DNA from: Candidatus Bathyarchaeota archaeon
GTDB taxonomy: Archaea; Thermoproteota; Bathyarchaeia; Bathyarchaeales; SOJC01
Assembly (NCBI GenBank): GCA_023131555.1
Contig: JAGLZJ010000017.1
Coordinates: 1 to 11,328, forward strand
Direction of reading: 5' to 3'
DNA length: 11,328 bases
Both the position numbers and the translations under genes were made by a program. The notes beneath the pieces were generated by a model. It was not told the DNA's origin. It was given only the letters and a program-made list of their open reading frames with translations, and ran no database searches. Shown piece after piece: positions 5,376 to 11,328 of the stretch (its first letter is position 1; every line of letters starts with the position of its first letter).

Positions 5376-7292
5376 TTACGGTACGCGTCCATGTCTTTTA
5401 AGAAGCTCCGTCACAAAGGGTTGCCTGCTCATGTCTTGATGCGGAAGGAACGATGCCTTTATGTATTCACTCTGGAAGTCGGGGTCAACTGCCAACTCAT
5501 AATAACGAACGTTTTCAGAGATTCTCTCAGCGTATTCTCTCATCTGCTTTGAGATTAGGCACATTCTTGAGCCGGTTCCAGCCGTGTTTCCAACGAATTT
5601 GATATGGTCGAGAGGTAATTCTGGGTACAGGCCTATTGTTCGGGCACTTTCAGCATCGATGTAATTCCCGAAGGCGCCTGCCACGTACAGCGTGGTGATA
5701 TCGTCTTTTGTAAGCTTCATTCTTCGAAGCAGAACCTCGGCACCGGCTCGTATTGCTGCCTTCGCTTTCTGAAGCTCTCTAATGTCTGCCTGTGTTATCG
5801 TAATGTCAGAATCGGTGGCGGACTCTTCTTTTGAGGCTATGACGTATTCAAGCCAGCCTTCAGGTGTTGTTCGCACTCTGTCAGTCTTCTTCGCCATTTC
5901 TTTGTTGAATCGTCCTGTCATGTTGATTATGCCTGCCTTCAGCAGTTCAGCGGGTGCTTCGACCAATCCTGAGCCACATATTCCAACTGGTGGTGCGTCT
6001 TCTATTGTTCTGTAGTGTGTCTCTAAGGAGTCTGGATCTACGCTTATTCTTTCGATTGCTCCGGTTGCAGCCCTCATTCCATGTTTAATTTCCATTCCTT
6101 CGAATGCTGGTCCCGACGCACATGAAACGATAAGAATTGAATCTTTGTTTCCTACGGCTATTTCGGTGTTGGTTCCGATGTCGATGTCCATCACGATTTC
6201 TTCTGAGTTCAGCATGTCTATTGCCATCAGGTCTGCAACGCTGTCAGATCCCACAAAGCCACCTATAACCGGCACGTAGTGAGCGTTTGCCCTGGGATGA
6301 GAAGTCAAGCCGAGTTGTGCAGCCTCGACGTCGATGCCTCGCCGGAGAACTGGAGGGTAAGGACTCAAAGCAGTGTATTGCGGCCAGATCTCTAAGAAAA
6401 GCATCTGCATAGCGGTGTTGCCAACAAAGTTCAGCTCATAGATTTCTCCAGTTCCAACGTTGGCTTTTTCGCAACACTCCGCTATCATCTCGTTGATACT
6501 CGAAACGACTGCTTCATGCAGTTCTCTCAGCGCATTCAGTCCATGCATCATAACGTGAGATATTCTTGATAGAACGTCTTCTCCGAGAGAGATCTGAGGG
6601 TTCATTCGGGCGGCGACCGCAACAACATGGCCAGTGTTGAGGTTCATTAGGAAACCTGCTAGTTTTGTGCTGCCGATGTCAACTGCAAAGCCGAAGCATC
6701 GCTCAGATGTGTCACCATGTTCAATGTCAATTATCCTCTTTTCGGATACGACTGCTGTCACGTTCCATTCGGCCTTTCTGAGTTTGATTGGAAGAGTCTT
6801 CGCCGTTTCGTAGTCGACTCGCAGGTTATCTAGACCGTGTTTGATCCTAAGGGTGTCTAAGAGTCCGTCTTCATCTGATCTAACATTGTGCAGCGTTGGT
6901 GGAGTAATCTCCAAGTAGTGCTTCGTCACCAACGGTGAAGGTTTTACAGGGACGTTTAGTCCTTCGGTTTGAAGCCTCTGTTTGCCGACCCTGCTTCTCT
7001 CAGGGACAAATATCGTGGCCGAAGAGCGAAGTTTAGTCTGACAGGCTAGTCTGAATCCAGCTTTCAGTTCCTTCTGAGATAGATGCTTTAGTTCTTTCTC
7101 CGTGGGGGAACTGATTCCCTCTGTTCCTCTTTGAATTCTGATCTTGCATTTGCCACATGTGCCGTTTCCTGCACATAGAGAAGAAATGTCTACACCGAGG
7201 GTCTTCGCAGCTACCATTATTATTGTGCCGGATGGATATTTCGATCGACTGCCATAGGGCTGGAATACTATCTCGATCTCGCTATTTTTCAT
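5376..7292 (-). CDS. [2Fe-2S]/ASKHA corrinoid-protein activator (RACo / MtoD-like, COG3894, DUF4445)
   Basis: A 638-residue protein that would use ATP and electrons to bring Co(II) corrinoid back to Co(I) after accidental oxidation. Residues 1-95 form a plant-type [2Fe-2S] ferredoxin domain with cluster ligands C40, C46, C49 ('CAGNGTCGKC') and C84 ('FRLACQT'). A linker (about 96-198) leads to the ASKHA ATPase-like domain: 'FAVDIGSTKLAG' (D205, phosphate-1), 'FVGNTAMQ' (about 289-296), 'DIDIGTNTEIAV' (about 369-380), 'GPAFEGME' (about 394-401), 'ICGSGLVEAP' and 'YVAGAFGNYID' (about 536-546). Methanogen RamA differs in having C-terminal 4Fe-4S motifs, so this is the bacterial/RACo/MtoD architecture. 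Length is typical. The start overlaps the 3' end of the upstream corrinoid gene by 11 nt, indicating coupled translation. It probably serves both corrinoid proteins of the window, being the only activator present. It is last in the minus-strand operon. Confidence 0.92.
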   Translation of the reverse strand: MKNSEIEIVFQPYGSRSKYPSGTIIMVAAKTLGVDISSLCAGNGTCGKCKIRIQRGTEGISSPTEKELKHLSQKELKAGFRLACQTKLRSSATIFVPERSRVGKQRLQTEGLNVPVKPSPLVTKHYLEITPPTLHNVRSDEDGLLDTLRIKHGLDNLRVDYETAKTLPIKLRKAEWNVTAVVSEKRIIDIEHGDTSERCFGFAVDIGSTKLAGFLMNLNTGHVVAVAARMNPQISLGEDVLSRISHVMMHGLNALRELHEAVVSSINEMIAECCEKANVGTGEIYELNFVGNTAMQMLFLEIWPQYTALSPYPPVLRRGIDVEAAQLGLTSHPRANAHYVPVIGGFVGSDSVADLMAIDMLNSEEIVMDIDIGTNTEIAVGNKDSILIVSCASGPAFEGMEIKHGMRAATGAIERISVDPDSLETHYRTIEDAPPVGICGSGLVEAPAELLKAGIINMTGRFNKEMAKKTDRVRTTPEGWLEYVIASKEESATDSDITITQADIRELQKAKAAIRAGAEVLLRRMKLTKDDITTLYVAGAFGNYIDAESARTIGLYPELPLDHIKFVGNTAGTGSRMCLISKQMREYAERISENVRYYELAVDPDFQSEYIKASFLPHQDMSRQPFVTELLKRHGRVP

Positions 7293-7989
7293 CGGTGGTC
7301 TTCTTCTCTTCCTGTTTCAGCGCTTCTGCAGCCGCGGTGATGCTGCTGACCAAAGCCTTGATTTTGTCAACAGCCTCCATGGCATCTGCGCCAAAGGCAT
7401 CCGAACCAATGTTAGCTCGCCATGTTTCGGAGACAGCGCTGCCTCCGATGATCGTTTTGACTTTACCTTTCAGCCTTTCATCTTTCAGTTTCTCCTCAAC
7501 GGCTTTCATGGACATCAATGTAGGAGTCATTAAAGTTGACATCGCGATGACTTTGGCTCCTTCGCTCTTCGCTTTTTCGATGAATTCAGCAACTGGAACG
7601 TCCTTGCCTAAATCTATAACTTCATATCCTGCGACTGTCAGCATCGTTTTAACTATGTTCTTGCCAATGTCGTGGATGTCTCCTTCCACGACGCCAAGGA
7701 TTACTTTTCCCTTTTGTTTGTCTTCCGATTTGATGTGTGGAGTCAGTATGTTGAGTCCTGCATACATTGCGTCAGCTGATAGAAGCATCTCTGGAAGGAA
7801 GTACTCTTTTTTTTCGTACTTCTCCCCTACGACTTTCATTCCTTCCGCTAACCCGTTGATTACAGCGTCATAGGGCGGTATTCCTTTGTTGAGGACATCG
7901 TTTGCTCCCTCTTCAGCCATGGCGCAGTCTCCAGTGATAACGGCCTGCGTCAGCTTCTCGAATACCTTGGTGTTTTTATCGTCATCCAT
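7282..7989 (-). CDS. Corrinoid methyl-carrier protein, copy 2 (MtoC/MtvC/MtbC type)
   Basis: A 235-residue cobalamin-binding methyl carrier. The helical cap covers about 5-90 ('VVGEKYEKKEYFLPEMLLSA'). The Rossmann-like domain covers about 95-215 with 'GDIHDIGKN' (H106 the predicted cobalt ligand), 'STLM' (151-154) and 'IGG' (181-183), followed by the standard 'GSDAFGADAMEAV'. A short charged tail (about 220-235, rich in K, E and T) extends past the domain. It differs clearly from the first corrinoid protein, so the two are not a recent duplication. It lies between the MtrH-like gene and the activator gene, which suggests it hands its methyl group to the MtrH-like protein. The start is supported by GAGG at 7997-8000, 7 nt before the ATG. 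Confidence 0.92.
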   Translation of the reverse strand: MDDDKNTKVFEKLTQAVITGDCAMAEEGANDVLNKGIPPYDAVINGLAEGMKVVGEKYEKKEYFLPEMLLSADAMYAGLNILTPHIKSEDKQKGKVILGVVEGDIHDIGKNIVKTMLTVAGYEVIDLGKDVPVAEFIEKAKSEGAKVIAMSTLMTPTLMSMKAVEEKLKDERLKGKVKTIIGGSAVSETWRANIGSDAFGADAMEAVDKIKALVSSITAAAEALKQEEKKTTDEK

Positions 7990-7996
7990 GCCTTTG

Positions 7997-8042
7997 CCTC
8001 GAGACTCTGGAAGGATGCCAAATAGGCAGGCAGATTATAAAA
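7997..8042 (-). promoter_or_regulatory. Possible internal promoter and RBS before corrinoid gene 2
   Basis: The 81-nt gap between the MtrH-like gene and corrinoid gene 2 holds, on the minus strand, TTTTATAAT (8034-8042), a TATA-like word placing transcription start near 8010. GAGG (7997-8000) follows with Shine-Dalgarno spacing. This would allow corrinoid protein and activator to be made at higher levels than the upstream genes. Predicted by eye only. Confidence 0.35.
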
Positions 8043-8070
8043 CCTTACGAGGGTCCCAGAGAAGATTTCT

Positions 8071-9027
8071 TCACCCGGTTTGTGTGTGTGTCTTCTTACT
8101 GATTTCTGGAAATAGTTTGGATAAGGGGTGCTCTTCTGTTCTGGTTCGTGTTCCGAGTTCATGGGCAGCTGTGGCGACGATTGCATCGACTGCAGCGGAC
8201 GCTGGGAAGATCCAAGGAGAAGATTCGATTGGTCCGTACATGAGGAAGTCTGCACACATTGCTATTGTTAAGGTCTGTGAGCTAGCTTCGCATGCTTTGT
8301 AAACGTCTTCTCCCCACCTTTTCTTGGGCGCCTTCCACCGTGTTGTGGCGTTCGCAGCGCCACAGCCTGAGGGTACTCCGAATTCAGCTTTCACACACCG
8401 GATTGCTCTCGCAGAGATTCCTATGCTAGGCACGCTGGTCACGCAGGTATCTACCAGAGGTTTGTCTATCCCTGTCTTCGCTGCAACGCTCAGCAGGCCA
8501 AGCTTCCGCCCATTGCCACGTAACACGGGCATTAGTCCTTTGACCCATGGGTCTTTGAAATTGTAGGTGAGTAATATGGCAGATTTCACTTTTGATTCCT
8601 TGAGGGCTTTCAGCTCATCTTCTTTGGTCGCTGGGGATATGCTGTTGTAGATTGCTCGGTCATTCAACCCGGTCTGTTCCAGGTATTCCAAACCTTTGAT
8701 TCTCACACTGGGAGGCCAAGCATCAAAGAGGAAGGGGGAATCTGTGACTGCTGAAATGAAATCAAGCTCTTTCTCGATTGCGCCGACAGATGAGATTACG
8801 ACATCCAGCACAGCGGGGTTACCTGTTGCATCCGAAAGTGCTTCTTGGTTCTTTATCAGTGTCTCAGCAGCATCTTTGTCGAAGATTCCTTTCTGACTGT
8901 TTTTCAGGATCTTGTGTCCTTGGTAGAATATTGAACCGACTAGGACTGTTGGCAGTTCTCCCGGTTGCCCTCCGATCTGAATGTTTCCTAGCTTGTAGAT
9001 TCTTTGAGGAGTCTTAAATCTGAACAA
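8071..9027 (-). CDS. MtrH-family methylcorrinoid:tetrahydropterin methyltransferase (MtoA/MtgA-like role)
   Basis: A 318-residue homologue of MtrH, the subunit of the methyl-H4MPT:CoM methyltransferase complex that moves methyl groups between tetrahydromethanopterin and a corrinoid. Visible family features: 'MFRFKTPQRIYKLGNIQIGGQPGELPTVLVGSIFY' region at the N-terminus, 'GIFDKDAAE', 'LSDATGNPAVLDVV', 'FDAWPPSVR', 'NSISP', 'GVPSGCGAANATTRW' and 'MYGPIESSPWIFPA', all in the expected TIM-barrel order. No other Mtr subunits are present, so it probably acts as a stand-alone enzyme with the neighbouring corrinoid protein, transferring methyl to H4MPT or H4F. The start codon is TTG at 9027-9025, 14 nt after the upstream stop; it is chosen because the conserved N-terminus begins exactly there. 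The last residues 'KKTHTQTG' are encoded by a short CA repeat and lie outside the conserved domain. Confidence 0.92.
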   Translation of the reverse strand: MFRFKTPQRIYKLGNIQIGGQPGELPTVLVGSIFYQGHKILKNSQKGIFDKDAAETLIKNQEALSDATGNPAVLDVVISSVGAIEKELDFISAVTDSPFLFDAWPPSVRIKGLEYLEQTGLNDRAIYNSISPATKEDELKALKESKVKSAILLTYNFKDPWVKGLMPVLRGNGRKLGLLSVAAKTGIDKPLVDTCVTSVPSIGISARAIRCVKAEFGVPSGCGAANATTRWKAPKKRWGEDVYKACEASSQTLTIAMCADFLMYGPIESSPWIFPASAAVDAIVATAAHELGTRTRTEEHPLSKLFPEISKKTHTQTG

Positions 9028-9041
9028 TTAGTCCACTTTTC

Positions 9042-10076
9042 TCACAGTTCTTGCTGGTGAACAGCTTCCACGAAAGCCGTTATGTGTTCTGTCGGAGTCT
9101 CCAACCAGAAGTCGCAGCCAGGTGCAACAATGCTCACTCCTGCATCTATGGTCTTCTTCACTTCTTCCTGAATTCGGGTAGTTGGGCCTTTGTGTAACAC
9201 TTCGTATGAGGAGACATTGCCGATGATCGTGTAACCCTGCTTAGAGTTTTCCGCTATCTCTCTGGCTTCCTTAATAGGTGACCTTTCTCCCAATGCAACC
9301 GCGTCACTGCCGCACCTAATCATGTTTTCTACGATGAGATTTGCTGATCCGCAAACGTTTAGAATCGTTGGGCAATTCACTTCGCCGATTATCTTCGCTA
9401 AGTAAGGTCTGACAAACGTGTCGAATTGCCTTGGAGATATGTTATCTGTTGATGCCCCCATTTCGTGAAACGTAATCGTGTCAGCTCCTGCTTCACTGTA
9501 AATCTGCGCAATTTCAGAGTATGTCCTCCAAGTGTTCGTCAAGAACTCCTCCGCGCGTTCAGGAGACCTGATAAGCCACTTCAAGAAATCCATTGTCTCG
9601 ACTAGGTAGCTACTCAGACTGGTGAATGGAGGAACAATGTATGCATTCACGGGAACTATGCCGTCGAATTCTTTTTTCAGAATCTCGATCGCCTTGGTGA
9701 TAACGGGAATCCGACCGGCACTAGGCAGATCCTTTGGGAAATGGAGATCAGAGACTTCTTTGGCGATGAATTTTTTTACGGAGGGCCATTTGACGCTGTC
9801 TTCGAAGAAATTCACGGGTGCCCCGAAGACTTCCGCCTCCACAGTCATGCAGAAGGGCAGCGATACATTGTCTAGACCGCACTTTCTGTGGGCTGATGAA
9901 GCTAGTTTAGCCATCTTCACTGGATCTTTGTGGGCTGCAGGCCAGTACGCGTCATAGGACTTCATGAAATCGACTGTTGCTACGCTGACGGAATTGATAC
10001 AGGGAAATTTGTCAACTCGGTGTCTCTTCTTTCCCAGAGTGTTCATAACGCGGTCGTATGAAGCTGAGTCAGCCAT
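9042..10076 (-). CDS. UroD-fold methyltransferase, copy 2, with altered zinc site
   Basis: A 344-residue UroD-superfamily methyltransferase paralogous to the protein at 4290-5354. It opens with 'SYDRVMNTLGKKRHRVDKFP'. The usual H-x-C zinc motif reads 'ILNVCGSAN': N240 (AAC, 9359-9357) replaces the histidine, while C242 and C321 ('PGCDFWLETPTEH') are kept. This may mean altered metal binding, or a substrate-side role such as MtvB/MtoB-type O-demethylation instead of thiol methylation; both are inference. Codons 78-108 are identical at DNA level to paralogue 1, although upstream conserved residues such as 'DAYWP' and 'PVKMAKL' use different synonymous codons. The start is supported by GAGAGG (10082-10087), 5 nt before the ATG. 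The MtrH-like gene follows after 14 nt. Confidence 0.88.
   Translation of the reverse strand: MADSASYDRVMNTLGKKRHRVDKFPCINSVSVATVDFMKSYDAYWPAAHKDPVKMAKLASSAHRKCGLDNVSLPFCMTVEAEVFGAPVNFFEDSVKWPSVKKFIAKEVSDLHFPKDLPSAGRIPVITKAIEILKKEFDGIVPVNAYIVPPFTSLSSYLVETMDFLKWLIRSPERAEEFLTNTWRTYSEIAQIYSEAGADTITFHEMGASTDNISPRQFDTFVRPYLAKIIGEVNCPTILNVCGSANLIVENMIRCGSDAVALGERSPIKEAREIAENSKQGYTIIGNVSSYEVLHKGPTTRIQEEVKKTIDAGVSIVAPGCDFWLETPTEHITAFVEAVHQQEL
9745..9845 (-). repeat. Inverted repeat copy B: shared tract inside UroD-fold gene 2
   Basis: Reverse complement of copy A at 4521-4621: 9755-9845 matches perfectly over 91 nt, with one mismatch at 9754 and then nine further matches. The two copies lie about 5.1 kb apart in inverted orientation, each in frame and at the same codon numbers (78-108) of its host gene. 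Confidence 0.95.
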
Positions 10077-10081
10077 GTAAT

Positions 10082-10128
10082 CCTCTCGTAAAGCGGGGAT
10101 TCCGCTAGTAGAGGCGGAGGAAAATAAG
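10082..10128 (-). promoter_or_regulatory. Candidate promoter and RBS before UroD-fold gene 2
   Basis: The 137-nt gap 10077-10213 holds, on the minus strand, CTTATTTT (10121-10128), a TATA-like word about 48 nt before the ATG. GAGAGG (10082-10087) provides a good Shine-Dalgarno site. Between them AGCGG (10092-10096) and CCGCT (10102-10106) could pair into a small 5-bp hairpin. The arrangement suggests an extra transcription start inside the minus-strand cluster. Confidence 0.35.
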
Positions 10129-10213
10129 TCTGTCGCATGCCGTTAAGGCAGGAACGTAATCGGTGCCAAACGGATTCTGCGTGCTACTACTGGGTCAGGC
10201 GTGTGTCTGTATC

Positions 10214-11233
10214 TTATGAGTAGAATTCGTCTCGGGCTTCTACTAAGGCTTGGATGTTCTCGATTGGAGTCGAGGTAGAGAATCCACATTTGGGTTCAAG
10301 AAGGTCCACGCCTTCTTCAAGAGCCTTTTTGGCCTCAGCTTTCACGTCTTCTGGTGACCCTAGAACCAGTGTATTCTTGGAAGACACATTTCCCAAAATT
10401 TTTGTGTTACCCACAAGGGGTTTAACTTGGGCGATTTCCGCTTCAACACTTAGGCCGTTGAAGCCGGTCTCTGCAAGGTCAGACCAAATCTGCGCGGTGC
10501 GTCCACAAATGTGTAGCACCCGTATTCCGCCTAAGCTGTCAGCGATCTTCGTCAACGCGGGTTTGACGAACCGCCTGAAGGCGTGAGGGCCTATCATGTC
10601 CTGAGAAGCCATTGCGTCTGCAATCTCAACGATGTGTGAGCCAGCTCTAAATTGAGCCTTTGCATACTCGATCACGATCTCGGTTGAAAAGTCGATGAAC
10701 GCGTGCACAAACTCAGGTTTCTTCAGCGTCCATCTCAGGAAGTTCTCTACCCCAGCCAACTCGCCGGCTAACGAGAATGGTCCAAGAACATGGCTCGAAA
10801 TCGGTAGGAAGTCTCCGACCTGCTCTCTCATCGACGTAATCGCTCCCAACACTACAGGTATTCCCCCCTCTTCAAGCAGATTCTTTGGCATCACTAGATC
10901 TTCTGGGCTCTTGTAAGGATGCGTTTTCACTGATGGTAGAAGCCCAGGCTTATCCCACCACTTGACATCGCATCCTAAGGCTTCTGGCTCTACAACGAAG
11001 TCGAAAGGAACTCTGACGTTCTCAATCCCTGTTAATTTATGGCAGGAGATGGAGAGTGAAGCCATCTTTTCGGAGTCTTTGTGTGCTTCAGTGAGTGAGA
11101 TTCCAGCTGTTTCTAGTGCGCCAATGGTGACAGTCCCTCCGCAACCAGCAATCGATGTGACTGGCACTCTATCAACTTCTCCACCGAGTAAAGCTGAAAG
11201 GACCCTCTGCAGGTGACTGAATCGCCCCATCAT
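10214..11233 (-). CDS. UroD-fold methylcobamide methyltransferase, copy 3 (canonical MtaA/MtbA type)
   Basis: A 339-residue protein with the standard MtaA/MtbA landmarks: opening 'HLQRVLSALLGGEVDRVPV', 'ENVRVPFDFVVEPEALGCDV' (about 71-90), zinc ligands H241 and C243 in 'VLHICGRTA', 'ILGNVSS' (about 279-285) and C316 in 'EPKCGFSTSTP'. Of the three UroD-fold proteins here it looks most like a textbook methylcobamide:CoM methyltransferase, and it lacks the shared repeat block of the other two. Expected role: transfer methyl from a corrinoid protein to CoM or an analogous thiol. Two adjacent ATG codons (11233 and 11230) are possible starts; GAGTGG lies a few nucleotides upstream. It is the first gene of the minus-strand cluster within the window, 137 nt before the next, so it may form its own transcript. 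Confidence 0.88.
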   Translation of the reverse strand: MMGRFSHLQRVLSALLGGEVDRVPVTSIAGCGGTVTIGALETAGISLTEAHKDSEKMASLSISCHKLTGIENVRVPFDFVVEPEALGCDVKWWDKPGLLPSVKTHPYKSPEDLVMPKNLLEEGGIPVVLGAITSMREQVGDFLPISSHVLGPFSLAGELAGVENFLRWTLKKPEFVHAFIDFSTEIVIEYAKAQFRAGSHIVEIADAMASQDMIGPHAFRRFVKPALTKIADSLGGIRVLHICGRTAQIWSDLAETGFNGLSVEAEIAQVKPLVGNTKILGNVSSKNTLVLGSPEDVKAEAKKALEEGVDLLEPKCGFSTSTPIENIQALVEARDEFYS

Positions 11234-11258
11234 TAATCCACTCTAATCAGTAAGATAC

Positions 11259-11268
11259 TTGCGCGCAA
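11259..11268. other. Palindrome and short repeats upstream of UroD-fold gene 3
   Basis: TTGCGCGCAA is a perfect 10-bp palindrome 26-35 nt upstream of the ATG at 11233, where a promoter or operator would sit. Further upstream GTAGAGTT occurs twice (11285-11292 and 11298-11305, period 13). The window ends in a CATG triplet repeat (11317-11328). A repressor site is possible but unproven, and no convincing TATA box was seen in this stretch. Confidence 0.25.
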
Positions 11269-11328
11269 ATTAACTTTAGGTGTCGTAGAGTTTACAAGTA
11301 GAGTTGTACATTGGGGCATGCATGCATG

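Noticed and set aside
7157..7873. Long plus-strand open frame (238 codons) opposite corrinoid gene 2 and the activator
   Set aside because: It is antisense to two well-recognised genes, has low-complexity Ser/Phe-rich composition and shows no family features; a shadow frame.
8081..8091. TG/CA dinucleotide run at the 3' end of the MtrH-like gene as a phase-variation tract
   Set aside because: Only about five units, in the non-conserved last residues; slippage would change only the tail.
11317..11328. CATG triplet repeat at the right edge as a repeat array
   Set aside because: Only 12 nt and cut by the window end; no further units can be seen.

Overview
The window looks like a chromosomal segment of an anaerobic archaeon, probably a lineage such as Bathyarchaeia or another Thermoproteota relative. 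The grounds are an MtrH-family methyltransferase, several MtaA/MtbA-type (UroD-fold) methyltransferases, TATA-like boxes about 25 nt upstream of start codons, and an ArsR regulator with a C-terminal Cys cluster. The taxonomic call is inference; there is no rRNA or other marker here. A bacterium with a Mtv/Mtg-type methyltransferase locus is the main alternative.

Layout. At the left edge (1-975, minus strand) an ArsR-type repressor is followed directly by the start of a DUF438-hemerythrin protein that runs off the window. A short divergent intergenic region (976-1119) carries an inverted repeat over the arsR TATA box. It is followed on the plus strand by a class II fructose-bisphosphate aldolase. 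Next comes a plus-strand operon (2132-5354): a corrinoid protein, a trimethylamine-methyltransferase-family (MttB-like, non-pyrrolysine) protein and a UroD-fold methyltransferase. Only 21 nt separate it from the 3' end of a convergent minus-strand cluster (11233 down to 5376). In transcription order that cluster holds two more UroD-fold methyltransferases, an MtrH-like methyltransferase, a second corrinoid protein and a [2Fe-2S]/ASKHA corrinoid-activation protein.

How the genes fit together. The methyltransferase genes form one C1 module. A substrate-specific methyltransferase (the MttB-like protein for a quaternary amine or betaine, and possibly a UroD-fold protein for a methoxy or other methyl donor) would methylate a corrinoid protein. 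The methyl group would then leave to a pterin (MtrH-like) or to a thiol such as CoM (UroD-fold protein with an intact H-x-C...C zinc site). The ASKHA/ferredoxin protein would re-reduce corrinoid that has oxidised to Co(II). The minus-strand set (UroD, MtrH-like, corrinoid, COG3894-type activator) has the composition of the MtoB/A/C/D methoxy-aromatic demethylation system known from Methermicoccus and of bacterial Mtv/Odm systems. Substrates cannot be read from the sequence.

The most striking signal at DNA level is a 91-nt perfectly identical block (101 nt with one mismatch) shared in inverted orientation by two of the UroD-fold genes, whose remaining sequence is only about half identical at protein level. 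This suggests recent gene conversion and creates a potential site for an in-frame inversion that would swap the gene ends. No tRNA, rRNA, CRISPR array or transposase was seen, and no gene-free stretch exceeds 300 nt.
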